Of a stretch of DNA of 64,000 nucleotides, positions 22,855-32,507 are shown piece after piece. The notes beneath the pieces are model-generated. The model was given only the letters and a program-made list of their open reading frames with translations. It ran no database searches and had not been told where the DNA came from. The number at the start of each line of letters is the position of its first letter. Position 1 is the first letter of the stretch. The DNA is from Geothrix sp. Lineage in GTDB: Bacteria; Acidobacteriota; Holophagae; Holophagales; Holophagaceae. The DNA is taken from NCBI RefSeq assembly GCF_020622065.1, contig NZ_JAHRYQ010000001.1, positions 1,240,001 through 1,304,000 on the forward strand, read 5' to 3'. The position numbers were made by a program, and so were the translations under genes.

Positions 22855-24003
22855 ATGAAAAAAACCTTGCTGTTCTTGCTGGCTGGAACGGCGTTGAGTC
22901 TTTCCGCCCAGCAGGGTCAGGCCTGGGTGGCTGGCCACCTGGGTCAGACCATTTTCGAGAAGGACAAGAACCTTGCTAAGCCTGGGATTGAGCTGAAGGA
23001 TCAGCTCCACTACGGTCTGGGTGTTGGGCATTGGTACACCGATCGTTGGGGCCTGGACCTCCGCGCCCTGCATAACGACCTGAAGGCCGACAAGATCCCT
23101 GGTGCTCCCACCGGGGATGAGACCCACCTGCTGGCCTCGGGCCTGTTCAACTTCCGTCCCGGCGCTGAGAACTGGTATCCCTACCTCTCCGCTGGTTTCG
23201 GCGGGACGAATGTGAACAAGAAATACTCCCCCAGCGGCAAGGAGACCACCCGCCTCAACTACCACGGCGGGCTCGGCGTCATGGGCAAGCTGGCCGAGAA
23301 CTTCATGCTCGACCTGAATGTCAAGGCTGTGAGCGTGGAGCTTCCCAAGTCGCGCATGGAGTATCTGGCGACGCTGGGCCTCGGTTACACCTGGGGCGGT
23401 GCCAAGAAGGCCGCTCCGGCCCCCCCGCCGCCGCCTCCCCCGCCCGCTCCCGAGCCAAAGCCCGAGCCGGTTGCACCGCCGCCGCCGCCTCCCCCGCCCG
23501 CTCCCGAACCGGAAGTGGTGAAGCCAGTGCCGCCGCCGCCGCCCGCCAAGATCGTTCTGGACGAGGCCGTGCTGCACTTCGCCAATGGCAAGGCGGACCT
23601 GGGTCCGGACGCCACCGCGGCCATCCAGAAGGTGGCTGACGGCCTCAAGGCCTACCCGGGCAACTACAAGCTCGAGGTGAGCGGTCACACCTCCTCCGTG
23701 GGCGGCAAGGCCCTGAACAAGTCCCTGGCCAAGCGCCGGGCCGACGCGGTTGCCAAGGTCCTGGTGGACTCCGGCATCCCCGCCTCCAAGGTCACCACCG
23801 TGGGCGTAGGCCCCGACAAGCCCATCGCCGACAACGCGACCAAGGAAGGCCAGGCCAAGAACCGCCGCGTGGAGATCGATGTGCAGGTCAACGACGGCAA
23901 GACCGAGGTCCGCAAGACCGAGACCGGAGTCGTCGATGGCGCCGCCGCTCCGGCTCCTGCGCCCAAGAAGTCCGTGAAGAAGGCCGCCAAGGCCACCAAG
24001 TAG
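22855..24003 (+). CDS. OmpA-family outer-membrane protein
   Basis: A 382-residue protein with three parts. After a signal peptide ([19 protein letters not shown]) comes a beta-barrel domain (about 25-180) with alternating hydrophobic strands ending [14 protein letters not shown] proline-rich linker (about 185-235) holds two near-identical polyproline blocks. The C-terminal OmpA/MotB domain (about 240-350) has [23 protein letters not shown], which binds peptidoglycan, followed by a basic tail ending [12 protein letters not shown]. It tethers the outer membrane to the cell wall and may act as a porin. The ATG 22855 has an excellent GGAGGTGAT site. Its codon use is richer in T/A-ending codons at the start than neighbouring genes. 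A terminator follows. Confidence 0.93.
   Translation: MKKTLLFLLAGTALSLSAQQGQAWVAGHLGQTIFEKDKNLAKPGIELKDQLHYGLGVGHWYTDRWGLDLRALHNDLKADKIPGAPTGDETHLLASGLFNFRPGAENWYPYLSAGFGGTNVNKKYSPSGKETTRLNYHGGLGVMGKLAENFMLDLNVKAVSVELPKSRMEYLATLGLGYTWGGAKKAAPAPPPPPPPPAPEPKPEPVAPPPPPPPPAPEPEVVKPVPPPPPAKIVLDEAVLHFANGKADLGPDATAAIQKVADGLKAYPGNYKLEVSGHTSSVGGKALNKSLAKRRADAVAKVLVDSGIPASKVTTVGVGPDKPIADNATKEGQAKNRRVEIDVQVNDGKTEVRKTETGVVDGAAAPAPAPKKSVKKAAKATK
23425..23507 (+). repeat. tandem proline-linker repeat inside the OmpA gene
   Basis: A 29-base identical segment occurs at 23425-23453 and 23479-23507, giving a 54-base (18-codon) period. Each copy encodes a run of prolines followed by APEP. This is probably a recent in-frame duplication, and the number of copies may vary between strains. 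Confidence 0.85.
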
Positions 24004-24014
24004 GCCGAGCCCAC

Positions 24015-24047
24015 GAACAGCGGGGGCTGTTGCCCCCGCTGTTCTCT
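24015..24047 (+). terminator. intrinsic terminator after the OmpA gene
   Basis: A perfect 13-base stem, GAACAGCGGGGGC pairing with GCCCCCGCTGTTC, encloses the loop TGTT (24015-24044) and is followed by TCTT. It begins 11 bases after the OmpA stop codon, which uncouples that gene from mscL. Confidence 0.85.
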
Positions 24048-24061
24048 TAAGGAGAGCCTTC

Positions 24062-24451
24062 ATGTCGATGAAAGACGAGTTCAAGGCCTTCATCATGAAG
24101 GGGAATGTGGTCGATCTGGCCATCGCCGTGGTCGTGGGCGGCGCCTTCGGCAAGATCATCACGGCCTTCGTGGACGGGATCGTCATGCCGCTGGTGACCT
24201 ATGTGCTTCCCGCCAACATCAAGTGGGAAGAGTGGGTTCTCGGCAAGTTCCGCATCGGCGCCGTGCTCGGCGCCACGGTGAACTTCCTGATCATCGCCCT
24301 GGTGATCTTCCTCGTGCTGATCAAGTTCCTGGGCAAGTTCATCAAGAAGGAGGAGGCCCCGGCCGCCCCCACCACCAAGGAATGCCCGGCCTGTCTGGAG
24401 CAGGTGCCCCTCAAGGCCACCCGCTGCAAGCACTGCACGAGTTCGCTGTAG
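24062..24451 (+). CDS. mscL: large-conductance mechanosensitive channel with C-terminal zinc ribbon
   Basis: A 129-residue MscL. The N-terminal helix and TM1 (about 14-45, [20 protein letters not shown]) are well conserved, with a short periplasmic loop and TM2 (about 66-92). In E. coli the pore forms a pentamer that opens under membrane tension to release solutes during osmotic downshock. Instead of the usual helical-bundle end, the C-terminus is [19 protein letters not shown], a four-cysteine zinc ribbon (C108, C111, C122, C125). AGGAGAG lies just before the ATG. It lies between two terminators, so it is probably expressed alone. Confidence 0.94.
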   Translation: MSMKDEFKAFIMKGNVVDLAIAVVVGGAFGKIITAFVDGIVMPLVTYVLPANIKWEEWVLGKFRIGAVLGATVNFLIIALVIFLVLIKFLGKFIKKEEAPAAPTTKECPACLEQVPLKATRCKHCTSSL

Positions 24452-24483
24452 CCGCAGGTCGGGTTGCGGCCCGAGGCTGCCAT

Positions 24484-24511
24484 GAAAGGGCCCGGTCTTC
24501 CGGGCCCTTTC
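24484..24511 (+). terminator. intrinsic terminator after mscL
   Basis: GAAAGGGCCCGG-TCTT-CCGGGCCCTTTC is a perfect 12-base stem with a four-base loop. The right arm ends in TTTCCCTT. It lies 32 bases after the mscL stop and before ileS. Confidence 0.85.
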
Positions 24512-24596
24512 CCTTGTGAACGCAAGGGTTCCCGTGGTGAACTGGAGCTTCAACCCCGGGGCGCTTGGGTGCGCCCCCCGACGCACGAGGGCGCCG

Positions 24597-27401
24597 ATGA
24601 GCGAGCAAGCTCCGGTTAAGAAATATTCGGTTTTCCTTCCCAAGACCGATTTCCCGATGAAGGCGGACCTGCCGCAGCGCGAGCCGAAACGGCTGGAGCG
24701 CTGGAAGGCCGAGAGCCTCTATCGCCGCATCGAGGCGAAGCGGAAGACCGATAACGCCGCCGGCAAGGGTAAGGGCCGCGAGGTGCTGCACGACGGCCCG
24801 CCCTACGCCAACGGCGCGATCCACATGGGCCACGCGCTCAACAAGATCCTCAAAGATGTGGTGGTGAAGTCCCGGTGGATGGAGGGCTACGAATCGCCGT
24901 ATGTGCCGGGCTGGGATTGCCACGGCCTGCCCATCGAGCATGCGGTGGAGAAGGATCTCGGCCCCAAGCGGCGGGAGATGAGCCGCGCCGACTTCCTCCA
25001 GAAGTGCCGCGTCTACGCCCAGAAGTGGATCGACACCCAGCGCACGGCCTTCCAGCGCCTCGGCGTGCTGGGCGCCTGGGAGCAGCCCTATGTGACCATG
25101 GACCCCCGCTACGAGGCGGAAACGGTGCGCCACCTGGCCAAGCTCTTCGACAGCGGCTCCGTCACCCGCAAGCTGAAGGTCGTCCACTGGAGCTATGGCG
25201 CCCGCACGGCCCTGGCTGAGGCGGAGGTGGAATATGCCGACAAGACCAGCCCCGCCATCACCGTGGCTTTCCCGGTCGCGGATTCCGAGGCCAAGCGGCT
25301 GGAACTGCCCACGCCGATGTTCGTGCCCATCTGGACCACGACGCCCTGGACTCTGCCCAGCAACCTGGCCGTGGCCATGCACCCTGACCTGGAATACGCT
25401 GTCGTCCGCGTCCGCGTGGGTGACACGGACCGCCACTACATCGTGGCGGTGACCCTGCGCGAGGACTTCGGGAAGAAGCTCGGCGCCGACCTGCACACCG
25501 TGGAGATCCGCAAGGGCAAGGAATTCCAGACCCTCGTGGCCCGGCATCCCTGGATCGATCGGCAGAGCCCGATCCTGCTGGCGGACTATGTCGTCGCCGA
25601 CACCGGCACGGGCCTGGTGCACACCGCGCCCGACCACGGCGTGGACGACTTCAACCTGGCGCATCATCTGGGCCTGCTCCAGCTGGTGGGCCCCGACGGC
25701 AAGTTCCTGCCCGCGGTGAATGACCCGGAGCTGGAGGGGAAGAACATCTTCGACTGCAATCCCCTGGTGGTGGAGCGGCTGAAGCGGGAAGGGCGCCTTC
25801 TCCACGAGGAGACCCTGACCCACAGCTATCCCCACTGCTGGCGCACCAAGACGCCCATCCTCTTCCGGGCCACCGAGCAGTGGTTCATCACCATGGATTC
25901 GGAACTGGCCGGGAAAGGCCGTACCCTGCGCGAGCTGGGGCTCGAGGGCGTGGAGCGCACCCAGTGGATCCCCGCCCAGGGCCAGAACCGCATCCACGCC
26001 ATGATCGAGGGCCGCCCCGACTGGTGCATCAGCCGCCAGCGTGCCTGGGGCACGCCCATCACCGTGCTGCGCTGCGAAGCCTGCGGCGAGCCGCTGGTGG
26101 CCGATGCCATCTTCGAGGCTGCGGCCACGGCCATCGAGGCGGGCGGCATCGAGGCCTGGGCCGACCTCCCCGTGGACCGCCTGGTCCCTGCGGGGGCCCG
26201 GTGTGCCTGCGGCTCCACGGCCTTCCAGAAGGAAACGGACATCCTGGATGTGTGGATCGACTCGGGCGTCAGCGCCTCCGTCGTGTGCGCTTCGCACCCG
26301 GAACTGACCCGCGATGACTACGGCAAGTTCATCTACCTCGAGGGCTCGGATCAGCACCGGGGCTGGTTCCACAGCTCTCTGCTCTTCAACCTCGCCGCCA
26401 CGGGCACCAAGCCCTACAAGCAGGTGGTCACCCACGGCTTCGTGCTGGACGGCAAGGGCCAGAAAATGTCCAAGAGCCTGGGCAATGTCATCACGCCGGA
26501 GGAGATCCTGAAGACCCTGGGCGCCGACATCCTCCGCTGGTGGGCCGCCTCCTGCGACTACAGCGAGGACATCCGCATCTCCAAGGAGATCCTCGACCGC
26601 AGTGCCGACGCCTACCGCAAGATCCGCAACACCCTGCGCTTTCTGCTGGGCGCCCTGGCGGATTTCGACCCGGCCCGGGATGCCGTTGCGCCTGCGGACC
26701 TCGCACCCCTGGACCGCTGGGTGCTGGATGCCTTTGCCCGCACCACGGTGGAGGCCCGGGACGCCTACACCCGCTTCGAGTTCCACCGCGCCACCCAGGC
26801 CATCCACGGCTTCTGCCAGCTGGAGCTGTCGGGCCGCTACTTCGAGATCATCAAGGATCGCCTCTATTGCGATGCCCTGGATTCGCCCCGCCGCGCCAGC
26901 TGCCGCCAAGCTTGCTGGGAACTGGCCCAGGGGCTCTGCACCCTGCTGGCCCCGGTCATGAGCTTCACGGCCGACGAAGCCTGGGAGCAGATCCCGGGAT
27001 GCTCGGGAAGCGTGCACGAGCAACGGTTCCCGGAGCTCAAGGCTCCCGCTGGCGAGCCGAAGTGGGAGAAGTTGTGGCAGGTGCGCGAAGCCGTCCAGGC
27101 CGCGATGGAACCCCATCGGGCCGCCAAGACCATCGGCACGAGCCTGGATGCCGCCGTGGCCATCACGCTCGGAAGCGAGGCCGACTGGGATCTCCTGACT
27201 GGTCTCGGCGAATCGCTTGACGACCTCCTTGTGGTTTCCTCCATCGCCCGGGGCGTAGATCCGAGCGCCAGCAACGGCCCCATCGTCCTCGTCACCCCCC
27301 ATGAGGGCGAGAAGTGCCCCCGCTGCTGGAACCGCAAGGGCGGCCATGGCGCCGGTGAGGACGCAGCCCTCTGCGTCCGCTGTGCCGCGGTGGTGGCCTA
27401 G
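24597..27401 (+). CDS. ileS: isoleucyl-tRNA synthetase
   Basis: A 934-residue class I synthetase that charges tRNA-Ile. Seen are the HIGH-type motif HMGHALN near residue 80, the editing (CP1) domain with WTTTPWTLPSNLA that hydrolyses Val-tRNA, the KMSKSLGN loop, and the anticodon-binding domain. The C-terminal zinc finger CPRCWNRKG...CVRC is complete. The length matches bacterial IleS with a zinc end. I chose ATG 24597 because the protein opens SEQAPVKKYSVFLPKTDFPM; the upstream extension is weakly coding. The stop overlaps the lspA start, the common ileS-lspA arrangement. No T-box structure is evident upstream. Confidence 0.97.
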   Translation: MSEQAPVKKYSVFLPKTDFPMKADLPQREPKRLERWKAESLYRRIEAKRKTDNAAGKGKGREVLHDGPPYANGAIHMGHALNKILKDVVVKSRWMEGYESPYVPGWDCHGLPIEHAVEKDLGPKRREMSRADFLQKCRVYAQKWIDTQRTAFQRLGVLGAWEQPYVTMDPRYEAETVRHLAKLFDSGSVTRKLKVVHWSYGARTALAEAEVEYADKTSPAITVAFPVADSEAKRLELPTPMFVPIWTTTPWTLPSNLAVAMHPDLEYAVVRVRVGDTDRHYIVAVTLREDFGKKLGADLHTVEIRKGKEFQTLVARHPWIDRQSPILLADYVVADTGTGLVHTAPDHGVDDFNLAHHLGLLQLVGPDGKFLPAVNDPELEGKNIFDCNPLVVERLKREGRLLHEETLTHSYPHCWRTKTPILFRATEQWFITMDSELAGKGRTLRELGLEGVERTQWIPAQGQNRIHAMIEGRPDWCISRQRAWGTPITVLRCEACGEPLVADAIFEAAATAIEAGGIEAWADLPVDRLVPAGARCACGSTAFQKETDILDVWIDSGVSASVVCASHPELTRDDYGKFIYLEGSDQHRGWFHSSLLFNLAATGTKPYKQVVTHGFVLDGKGQKMSKSLGNVITPEEILKTLGADILRWWAASCDYSEDIRISKEILDRSADAYRKIRNTLRFLLGALADFDPARDAVAPADLAPLDRWVLDAFARTTVEARDAYTRFEFHRATQAIHGFCQLELSGRYFEIIKDRLYCDALDSPRRASCRQACWELAQGLCTLLAPVMSFTADEAWEQIPGCSGSVHEQRFPELKAPAGEPKWEKLWQVREAVQAAMEPHRAAKTIGTSLDAAVAITLGSEADWDLLTGLGESLDDLLVVSSIARGVDPSASNGPIVLVTPHEGEKCPRCWNRKGGHGAGEDAALCVRCAAVVA

Positions 27402-27892
27402 TGCGCCGTCTGCCCTGGCTGCTGCTTCCAGCCTTCGCCCTTGCCGCGGATCTCGGCTCCAAGGCCTGGATTCTCCGGACCCTGGGCGAGAGCGAGTCCC
27501 TGCCCGTCATCCGGGGTTTCTTCTACCTGACCCTGGGCTTCAACCGCGGCGCCATCTTCGGCAGCCTCACCTGGCTGCCGGCGGCGGCGCGGTTCGTTCT
27601 TTTCGCGGTGGCGGGGCTGGCGGCGCTGATCTACTTCGGCCGCCTCTTCCTGGCCAGGGAAACGCCCACCTGGGACCGCGTGGCCCTGGGCCTCATTCTC
27701 GGCGGGGCGCTGGGAAATGGGATCGATCGCCTCTTGCGCGGTGCCGTGGTGGACTTCCTCGACTTCGTCTTCGGCACTTGGCACTACTGGACCTTCAACC
27801 TTGCCGACAGCTTCATCCTCGTGGGCGCCGTCCTCTACGGCCTGCGGATGCTCCTGGCGCCGAAGGTTGAGCACACGACCACTGAGAACTGA
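27401..27892 (+). CDS. lspA: prolipoprotein signal peptidase
   Basis: A 163-residue integral membrane aspartic protease that removes signal peptides from lipidated prolipoproteins. The four helices are visible (about 6-22, 62-84, 92-110, 132-150). The catalytic aspartates lie in GNGIDRL and FNLADSFI. The start is GTG overlapping the ileS stop (TAGTG), as in many bacteria where the two genes form one operon. Several predicted lipoproteins elsewhere in the window (for example at 5222, 16067 and 19944) would be its substrates. Confidence 0.95.
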   Translation: MRRLPWLLLPAFALAADLGSKAWILRTLGESESLPVIRGFFYLTLGFNRGAIFGSLTWLPAAARFVLFAVAGLAALIYFGRLFLARETPTWDRVALGLILGGALGNGIDRLLRGAVVDFLDFVFGTWHYWTFNLADSFILVGAVLYGLRMLLAPKVEHTTTEN

Positions 27893-27964
27893 TCCACCCC
27901 GAAGGCCCGAACGCCGGCCTGGTTCGTTATCCGTCGTGTCGCGTGTCTTCGCGGTGAATCACTT

Positions 27965-28939
27965 TTATTGGGCTTCGATGGCCTTGAGCAGCGCAGGGTC
28001 CTTGGGCAGCTGATCCACTTCGGCGAGTCTTGGGACGAGGCGCTTCCAGAAGGGTTCTGCGGCGAAGACTCGCTTGAAGAGGGGGAGCGCTTCGTCGCGC
28101 TGACCGCTGGAGGCGAGGGCCACCGCCTGCCAGAAGGGCATCTCCCAGATGCCGGGGGCCAGCCGGGCGGCGGCTGCGTAGGCGGCCTTGGCTTCGGGCC
28201 ACTTGGCGGCGGTGACGAAGCCATCGCCCTCGTCCATGAGCCGGTAGGCCCGCCGCAGCTGGATGAGGCGGCCCAGCTCCTTCAGGGGATCGGGGTGGTC
28301 CTCCACCCGCAGGTCGAAGAGGCGGTCGTTCCAGGGCTGGCCGGAGGGCTTCCCTTTCACGACGAGGATGGCCGCGCTCTGCTGGCCGCGGATGTCGCCA
28401 CCCTCGGCCTGGGCGGCGCGGAGGGCCGCCAGGAGGCGATCCGCGAGATCGCCTGGAGCGGCGCGGAAGGCCCGGGCCATGGCCGGCCAGACCGTGGCCT
28501 TGTCCATGAGATTGGCCTCCACCGTGAACCCCTCGCCCACCTCGTGGCCCGCCGCCTGGATGCACTTGGCGCCCGTGTGGGCGGTGGCTCGGCCTTGGGC
28601 GTCCACCATGGCCACCTGCCGCACCTCGCGGTCGCCGTCGGCCGCCAGCAGGGCCTTCAGGGCCTCGGGCGCGGGTTGGCCGGCCTTCATGAGCGCCAGC
28701 CCCAGGGTGCCGTAGCTGGGATCGGTGAAGCTTTGTGTCGCCACGGCGCCGACGCCGGGCTCGGCCCAGGGCACCGAGGCGCCCACCGAGAACCAGTGGC
28801 TCTGCACCGCCACGCCCAGGTCCCCGGTGACCGGGTCCCGGGCCACGATGGAATAGGTGTGGATGGGGCGGCGCGGAGCCGCGGGATCCGGCTGCGATGC
28901 CAGAAGGGGCAGGGACAGAGCCAGGAGAAGGGCGCGCAT
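27965..28939 (-). CDS. exported DUF1028 protein with C-terminal TPR-like region
   Basis: A 324-residue protein with a signal peptide (MRALLLALSLPLLASQ). Residues about 25-215 are DUF1028: YSIVARDPVTGDLGVAVQSHWFSVG, GVGAVATQSFTDPSYG, and TGAKCIQAAGH. DUF1028 proteins have an Ntn-hydrolase-like fold, but their substrate is unclear. Residues about 235-324 form helical repeats (AKWPEAKAAYAAAARLAPG, GQRDEALPLFKRV) resembling two TPR units, a less common addition. It is convergent with lspA and stands alone on the minus strand; the kinase gene upstream stops 122 bases before its start. Confidence 0.85.
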   Translation of the reverse strand: MRALLLALSLPLLASQPDPAAPRRPIHTYSIVARDPVTGDLGVAVQSHWFSVGASVPWAEPGVGAVATQSFTDPSYGTLGLALMKAGQPAPEALKALLAADGDREVRQVAMVDAQGRATAHTGAKCIQAAGHEVGEGFTVEANLMDKATVWPAMARAFRAAPGDLADRLLAALRAAQAEGGDIRGQQSAAILVVKGKPSGQPWNDRLFDLRVEDHPDPLKELGRLIQLRRAYRLMDEGDGFVTAAKWPEAKAAYAAAARLAPGIWEMPFWQAVALASSGQRDEALPLFKRVFAAEPFWKRLVPRLAEVDQLPKDPALLKAIEAQ

Positions 28940-29061
28940 GGAGGCCTCGGGGGAATGCCCCACCATACCAGCGGGCGCTGGATCCGCGGCCAACCCCGAG
29001 GGCCTCATCCCCAGGTCGAGCCAGGGCCTACCGGCAGCCTTCCTCGCGCGGAGGCCAGCCG

Positions 29062-30201
29062 TCAAATCTCTCCGGCGCCGGGAATCTCCACCACGAACAC
29101 GCTTCCCCCGGTGGGGTTCGCCTCCACCCAGATCCGGCCGTCGTGGGCCTCGGCCACCAGCTGGCAGAAGGCGAGGCCCAGGCCTGAACCGGACAGCGTG
29201 TTCGCGCCCTCCTTCTCGAGGCGTACGAACTTCCCGAAGATCCGTTCGCGCATGTGCTCGGGGATTCCCTTTCCCTGGTCGTAGACCGCCACGCGAACGC
29301 CGGTTCGGGTGGATCGCGCCTCAAGTCGAGTCTGGCTGCCGGTGGGAGAGTATTTGAGGGCGTTGTCGAGGAGGTTCAGCAGAAGCCTCCGCAGGAATTC
29401 CTGGTCGGCCTCGACCTCCAGATCGGGTGGGCACTCCCAGACCAGCTCCTGGCCTCGGGATTGGACCAGGGACTCCACTTCTTTGAGCAGATGGGGAATC
29501 CAGGTGCCCAGCGGAATGACGACTTTCCGGAGCTCCAACCCGATCTGCTCCGCACGGCCGATGTCGAGGATGTTCTGGATCATGCGTCCCATGCTGTGGG
29601 CCGTGTCCAGGAGGCGGCGGAGCTGAATCCGCGAGGCCGGATTGTTGTCATCCCTCCCGTCCAGGACCTCCAGGCCCACCTGGATGGTCGAGAGCGGGTT
29701 CTTGAGGTCGTGCACGATGAACTCGAAGAGCTGCTCCCGCTGCTTCTGGAGATCCAGCAGGTTGTCCCGTTCCGCCAGGACTTCGGCTTGCAGCCGCTTG
29801 AGGCGCATCAAGCTGCGGACCCGGACGATCAGTTCTGCGGAGAGGACGGGTTTCCGAAGGAAATCGTCCCCTTTAACCCGGAGGGCCTGGGCATGGATCT
29901 CGGGGCGCTCGTCCCCCGTCAGGAAGATGATGGGCAACAGCTCGCCGTTCGGGATGTCCCGGATGCGGCGGCAGGTCTCCAGCCCATCCATGCCGTCCAT
30001 GTGGATGTCCAGAAGCACGAGATCCGGCTGGAAGGAGGAGAGCTTCTCCAGGGCCCGTTCGCCGCCCTCGGCCGTCTCCACCTCGTAGTAGCCGCGCTCC
30101 AGCATGGCGCGGAGGCTCCGCCGCGCCAAAGGATCATCATCGACCACCAGGACCTTGGCCCCATGGTCAGCGCGGCGAATGAAAATGGATTCATCCTTCA
30201 T
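29062..30201 (-). CDS. receiver-histidine kinase hybrid protein
   Basis: A 379-residue soluble signalling protein in reverse hybrid order. The N-terminal receiver (about 16-130) has D65 (LVLLDIHMDG) as phosphoacceptor and K117 in FLRKPV. After a coiled coil (132-158) comes HisKA with H164 in FIVHDLKNPLSTIQ, then HATPase (about 255-375) with LLNLLDNALKYSP, DQGKGIP and GSGLGLAFCQL. No membrane or sensing domain is present, so it probably receives phosphate at its receiver from another kinase and passes on a signal. No partner is adjacent. The start ATG 30199-30201 excludes a hydrophobic but non-conserved extension. Confidence 0.9.
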   Translation of the reverse strand: MKDESIFIRRADHGAKVLVVDDDPLARRSLRAMLERGYYEVETAEGGERALEKLSSFQPDLVLLDIHMDGMDGLETCRRIRDIPNGELLPIIFLTGDERPEIHAQALRVKGDDFLRKPVLSAELIVRVRSLMRLKRLQAEVLAERDNLLDLQKQREQLFEFIVHDLKNPLSTIQVGLEVLDGRDDNNPASRIQLRRLLDTAHSMGRMIQNILDIGRAEQIGLELRKVVIPLGTWIPHLLKEVESLVQSRGQELVWECPPDLEVEADQEFLRRLLLNLLDNALKYSPTGSQTRLEARSTRTGVRVAVYDQGKGIPEHMRERIFGKFVRLEKEGANTLSGSGLGLAFCQLVAEAHDGRIWVEANPTGGSVFVVEIPGAGEI

Positions 30202-30388
30202 TCCTGACCTCAGAAGGGTTTTCGGAGCCTGGCCCGAGGGTATCAAAAAATCAGCAGCGCATTGTAAAAACAACACGACAAGCGTAGCCCCGGCCACCCC
30301 CGGTCGGGGTCGACCGAGGGCCTATCGATCCGTTCAGGCCATGGATGAGGCGTCGGCCGTTACCCGGCAGGAGAGGGCCGGTGGTGTT

Positions 30389-30787
30389 CTATCCCTTCAC
30401 CAAACCATCCACATAGACCCACTTCCCGTTCTCCCGGGCGAAGGTGCTGGTCTCGATGTGGAGGCTGCGGCGGCCGTTGGCCTGGAGGCTGGCATGGAAG
30501 GTGACGACGCCGGTGTCATCGGCCTTGCCGCCTTTCTCCTTGCTGACGATCTTCAGGCCCACGCAGCTGACGGACTTGCAGTACTGGGCCAGCTCCTCGC
30601 GGTTCTCTTCGGCGCGCTTGGCCTCGGGCCGGGTGGCGATGAGGTAGTCCACCTTGCCGAGCGCATAGGCCGAGAAGCGGGAGCGCATGAGCAGCTCCGC
30701 CGTCTCCGGCGCCGCTTTGCCCGCATGGTAGGGGCCGCAGCAATGGTCGTAGGGCTTCTTGGAGGTGCAGGGGCAGGGGCGGGACAT
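30389..30787 (-). CDS. YchJ-family SEC-C motif protein (UPF0225)
   Basis: A 132-residue protein with an N-terminal SEC-C-type zinc motif, CPCTSKKPYDHCCGPYH, similar to the zinc finger of SecA. The rest is the NTF2-like YchJ domain, with LMRSRFSAYALGKVDYL and GVVTFHASL. The family is widespread but of unknown biochemical role. It starts three bases after the urocanate hydratase stop and is probably co-transcribed with it, although nothing links the two functions. The length is a little shorter than E. coli YchJ (about 152) because it lacks the C-terminal second SEC-C motif. Confidence 0.9.
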   Translation of the reverse strand: MSRPCPCTSKKPYDHCCGPYHAGKAAPETAELLMRSRFSAYALGKVDYLIATRPEAKRAEENREELAQYCKSVSCVGLKIVSKEKGGKADDTGVVTFHASLQANGRRSLHIETSTFARENGKWVYVDGLVKG

Positions 30788-30790
30788 GAT

Positions 30791-32455
30791 TCAGCCCTTC
30801 ATGGGGATGTGGAGGCCGATGGCTTCGGCGTGCTCGCGGGCGCTCTCGTAGCCGGCGTCGGCGTGGCGGAAGACGCCCATGGCGGGATCGTTCCAGAGGA
30901 CGCGGGTGATGCAACGGTCGGCCCGCTCCGTGCCGTCGGCCACGATGACCACGCCACTGTGCTGGCTGAAGCCCATGCCGACGCCGCCGCCATGGTGGAA
31001 ACTCACCCAGGAGGCGCCGCCGGAGGCCGCGGTCAGGGCGTTGAGCAGCGGCCAGTCGCTGACGGCATCGGAGCCGTCCTTCATGGCCTCGGTCTCGCGG
31101 TTGGGGCTGGCCACGCTGCCGCTGTCCAGGTGGTCGCGGCCGATGACGATGGGGGCCTTCACCTTACCGGTTCGCACCAGGTCGTTGAATTTGAGGCCCG
31201 CGAGATGGCGCTCGCCAGCCCCGATCCAGCAGATGCGGGCGGGCAGACCCTGGAAGGCGATCTTCTCCTTGGCGGCCTTGAGCCAGCGGATCATGCCCTC
31301 GTTCTCGGGGAACAGTTCCATCATGGCGGCGTCGGTCACGGCGATGTCCTCGGGGTCGCCCGAGAGCGCGGCCCAGCGGAAGGGGCCGATGCCCTTGCAG
31401 AAGAGGGGGCGGATGAAGGCGGGCACGAAACCCGGGAAGGCGAAGGCGTTCTCGAAGCCCGCCCGCTTGGCCTGGGCGCGGATGTTGTTGCCGTAGTCGA
31501 AGACGACCGAGCCCCGGCGCTGGAACTCGACCATGGCTTCTACATGGGTGCGCATGGAGGCCAGGGCACGCTGCACATAGGCCTCGGGCTGCGCCTGGCG
31601 CATGTCGGCCGCCTGTTCGAGCGACATCCCCGCGGGAATGTAGCCGTTGTATTCGTCATGGGCGGAGGTCTGATCGGTGACGAGCTGGGGCTGGAAGCCG
31701 CGCTTGAGGATCTCGGGCAGGATCTCGGCGGCGTTGCCCAGCAGGCCGATGCTGCGGGCCTCCTTCGCGTCCACATACTGATGAACCAGGGCCAGGGCCG
31801 TGTCCAGGTCATCCGTCCACTCGTCCAGGTAGCGGGTGTCCAGGCGCTTCTGGATGCGCGTCCGGTCGACTTCGACGCACAGGGCCACGCCGCCGTTCAT
31901 GGTGACGGACAGGGGCTGGGCCCCGCCCATGCCGCCGAGGCCTGCCGTGAGGGTCCAGGTGCCGGCCAGCGTGCCGTTGAAGTGCTGGCGGGCCGCCTCG
32001 GCGAAGGTCTCGTAGGTGCCCTGTACGATGCCCTGGCTGCCGATGTAGATCCAGCTGCCGGCGGTCATCTGACCGTACATCATCAGGCCCTTCTGATCGA
32101 GCTCGCGGAAGTGCTCCCAGGTGGCCCATTTCGGCACCAGGTTGGAATTGGCGATGAGGACGCGGGGCGCGTCGGGGTGGGTCTTCACCACCCCCACGGG
32201 TTTGCCGCTCTGCACCAGCAGGGTTTCGTCGTCGTTGAGGTGCTTCAGCTCCTTGACGATGGCGTGGAAGCAGTCCCAGTTGCGGGCCGCCTTCCCCAGG
32301 CCGCCGTAGACCACCAGATCCTCGGGCCGCTCGGCCACCTCGGGATCGAGGTTGTTCATGAGCATGCGCAGCGCGGCCTCCTGGACCCAGCCCTTGCAGT
32401 GCAGGTGGGTGCCGCGGGGCGCGGTGATGATGGGGGCATCAGAGGCGGTGGTCAT
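30791..32455 (-). CDS. hutU: urocanate hydratase
   Basis: A 554-residue NAD+-dependent enzyme that converts urocanate to 4-imidazolone-5-propionate in histidine breakdown. Family motifs are [18 protein letters not shown] at the N-terminus, [30 protein letters not shown] for NAD binding, and a conserved GAGERHLAG region with Cys nearby ([10 protein letters not shown]). Length is normal. GGAG is five bases upstream of the ATG. The other histidine-degradation genes (hutH, hutI, hutG/F) are not in the window, so it is an isolated hut gene here. It is followed directly by the YchJ-family gene. Confidence 0.96.
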   Translation of the reverse strand: MTTASDAPIITAPRGTHLHCKGWVQEAALRMLMNNLDPEVAERPEDLVVYGGLGKAARNWDCFHAIVKELKHLNDDETLLVQSGKPVGVVKTHPDAPRVLIANSNLVPKWATWEHFRELDQKGLMMYGQMTAGSWIYIGSQGIVQGTYETFAEAARQHFNGTLAGTWTLTAGLGGMGGAQPLSVTMNGGVALCVEVDRTRIQKRLDTRYLDEWTDDLDTALALVHQYVDAKEARSIGLLGNAAEILPEILKRGFQPQLVTDQTSAHDEYNGYIPAGMSLEQAADMRQAQPEAYVQRALASMRTHVEAMVEFQRRGSVVFDYGNNIRAQAKRAGFENAFAFPGFVPAFIRPLFCKGIGPFRWAALSGDPEDIAVTDAAMMELFPENEGMIRWLKAAKEKIAFQGLPARICWIGAGERHLAGLKFNDLVRTGKVKAPIVIGRDHLDSGSVASPNRETEAMKDGSDAVSDWPLLNALTAASGGASWVSFHHGGGVGMGFSQHSGVVIVADGTERADRCITRVLWNDPAMGVFRHADAGYESAREHAEAIGLHIPMKG

Positions 32456-32507
32456 GGGAGACTCCGGTGGAACCCCCTAGTTTCCCACGCCTTCCGAGGG
32501 ACGGCGA

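Noticed and set aside
24411-27347. A very long open frame antisense to the isoleucyl-tRNA synthetase gene
   Set aside because: High GC content with strong third-position bias keeps antisense frames open. The product has no family motifs, while the sense frame is a complete ileS.
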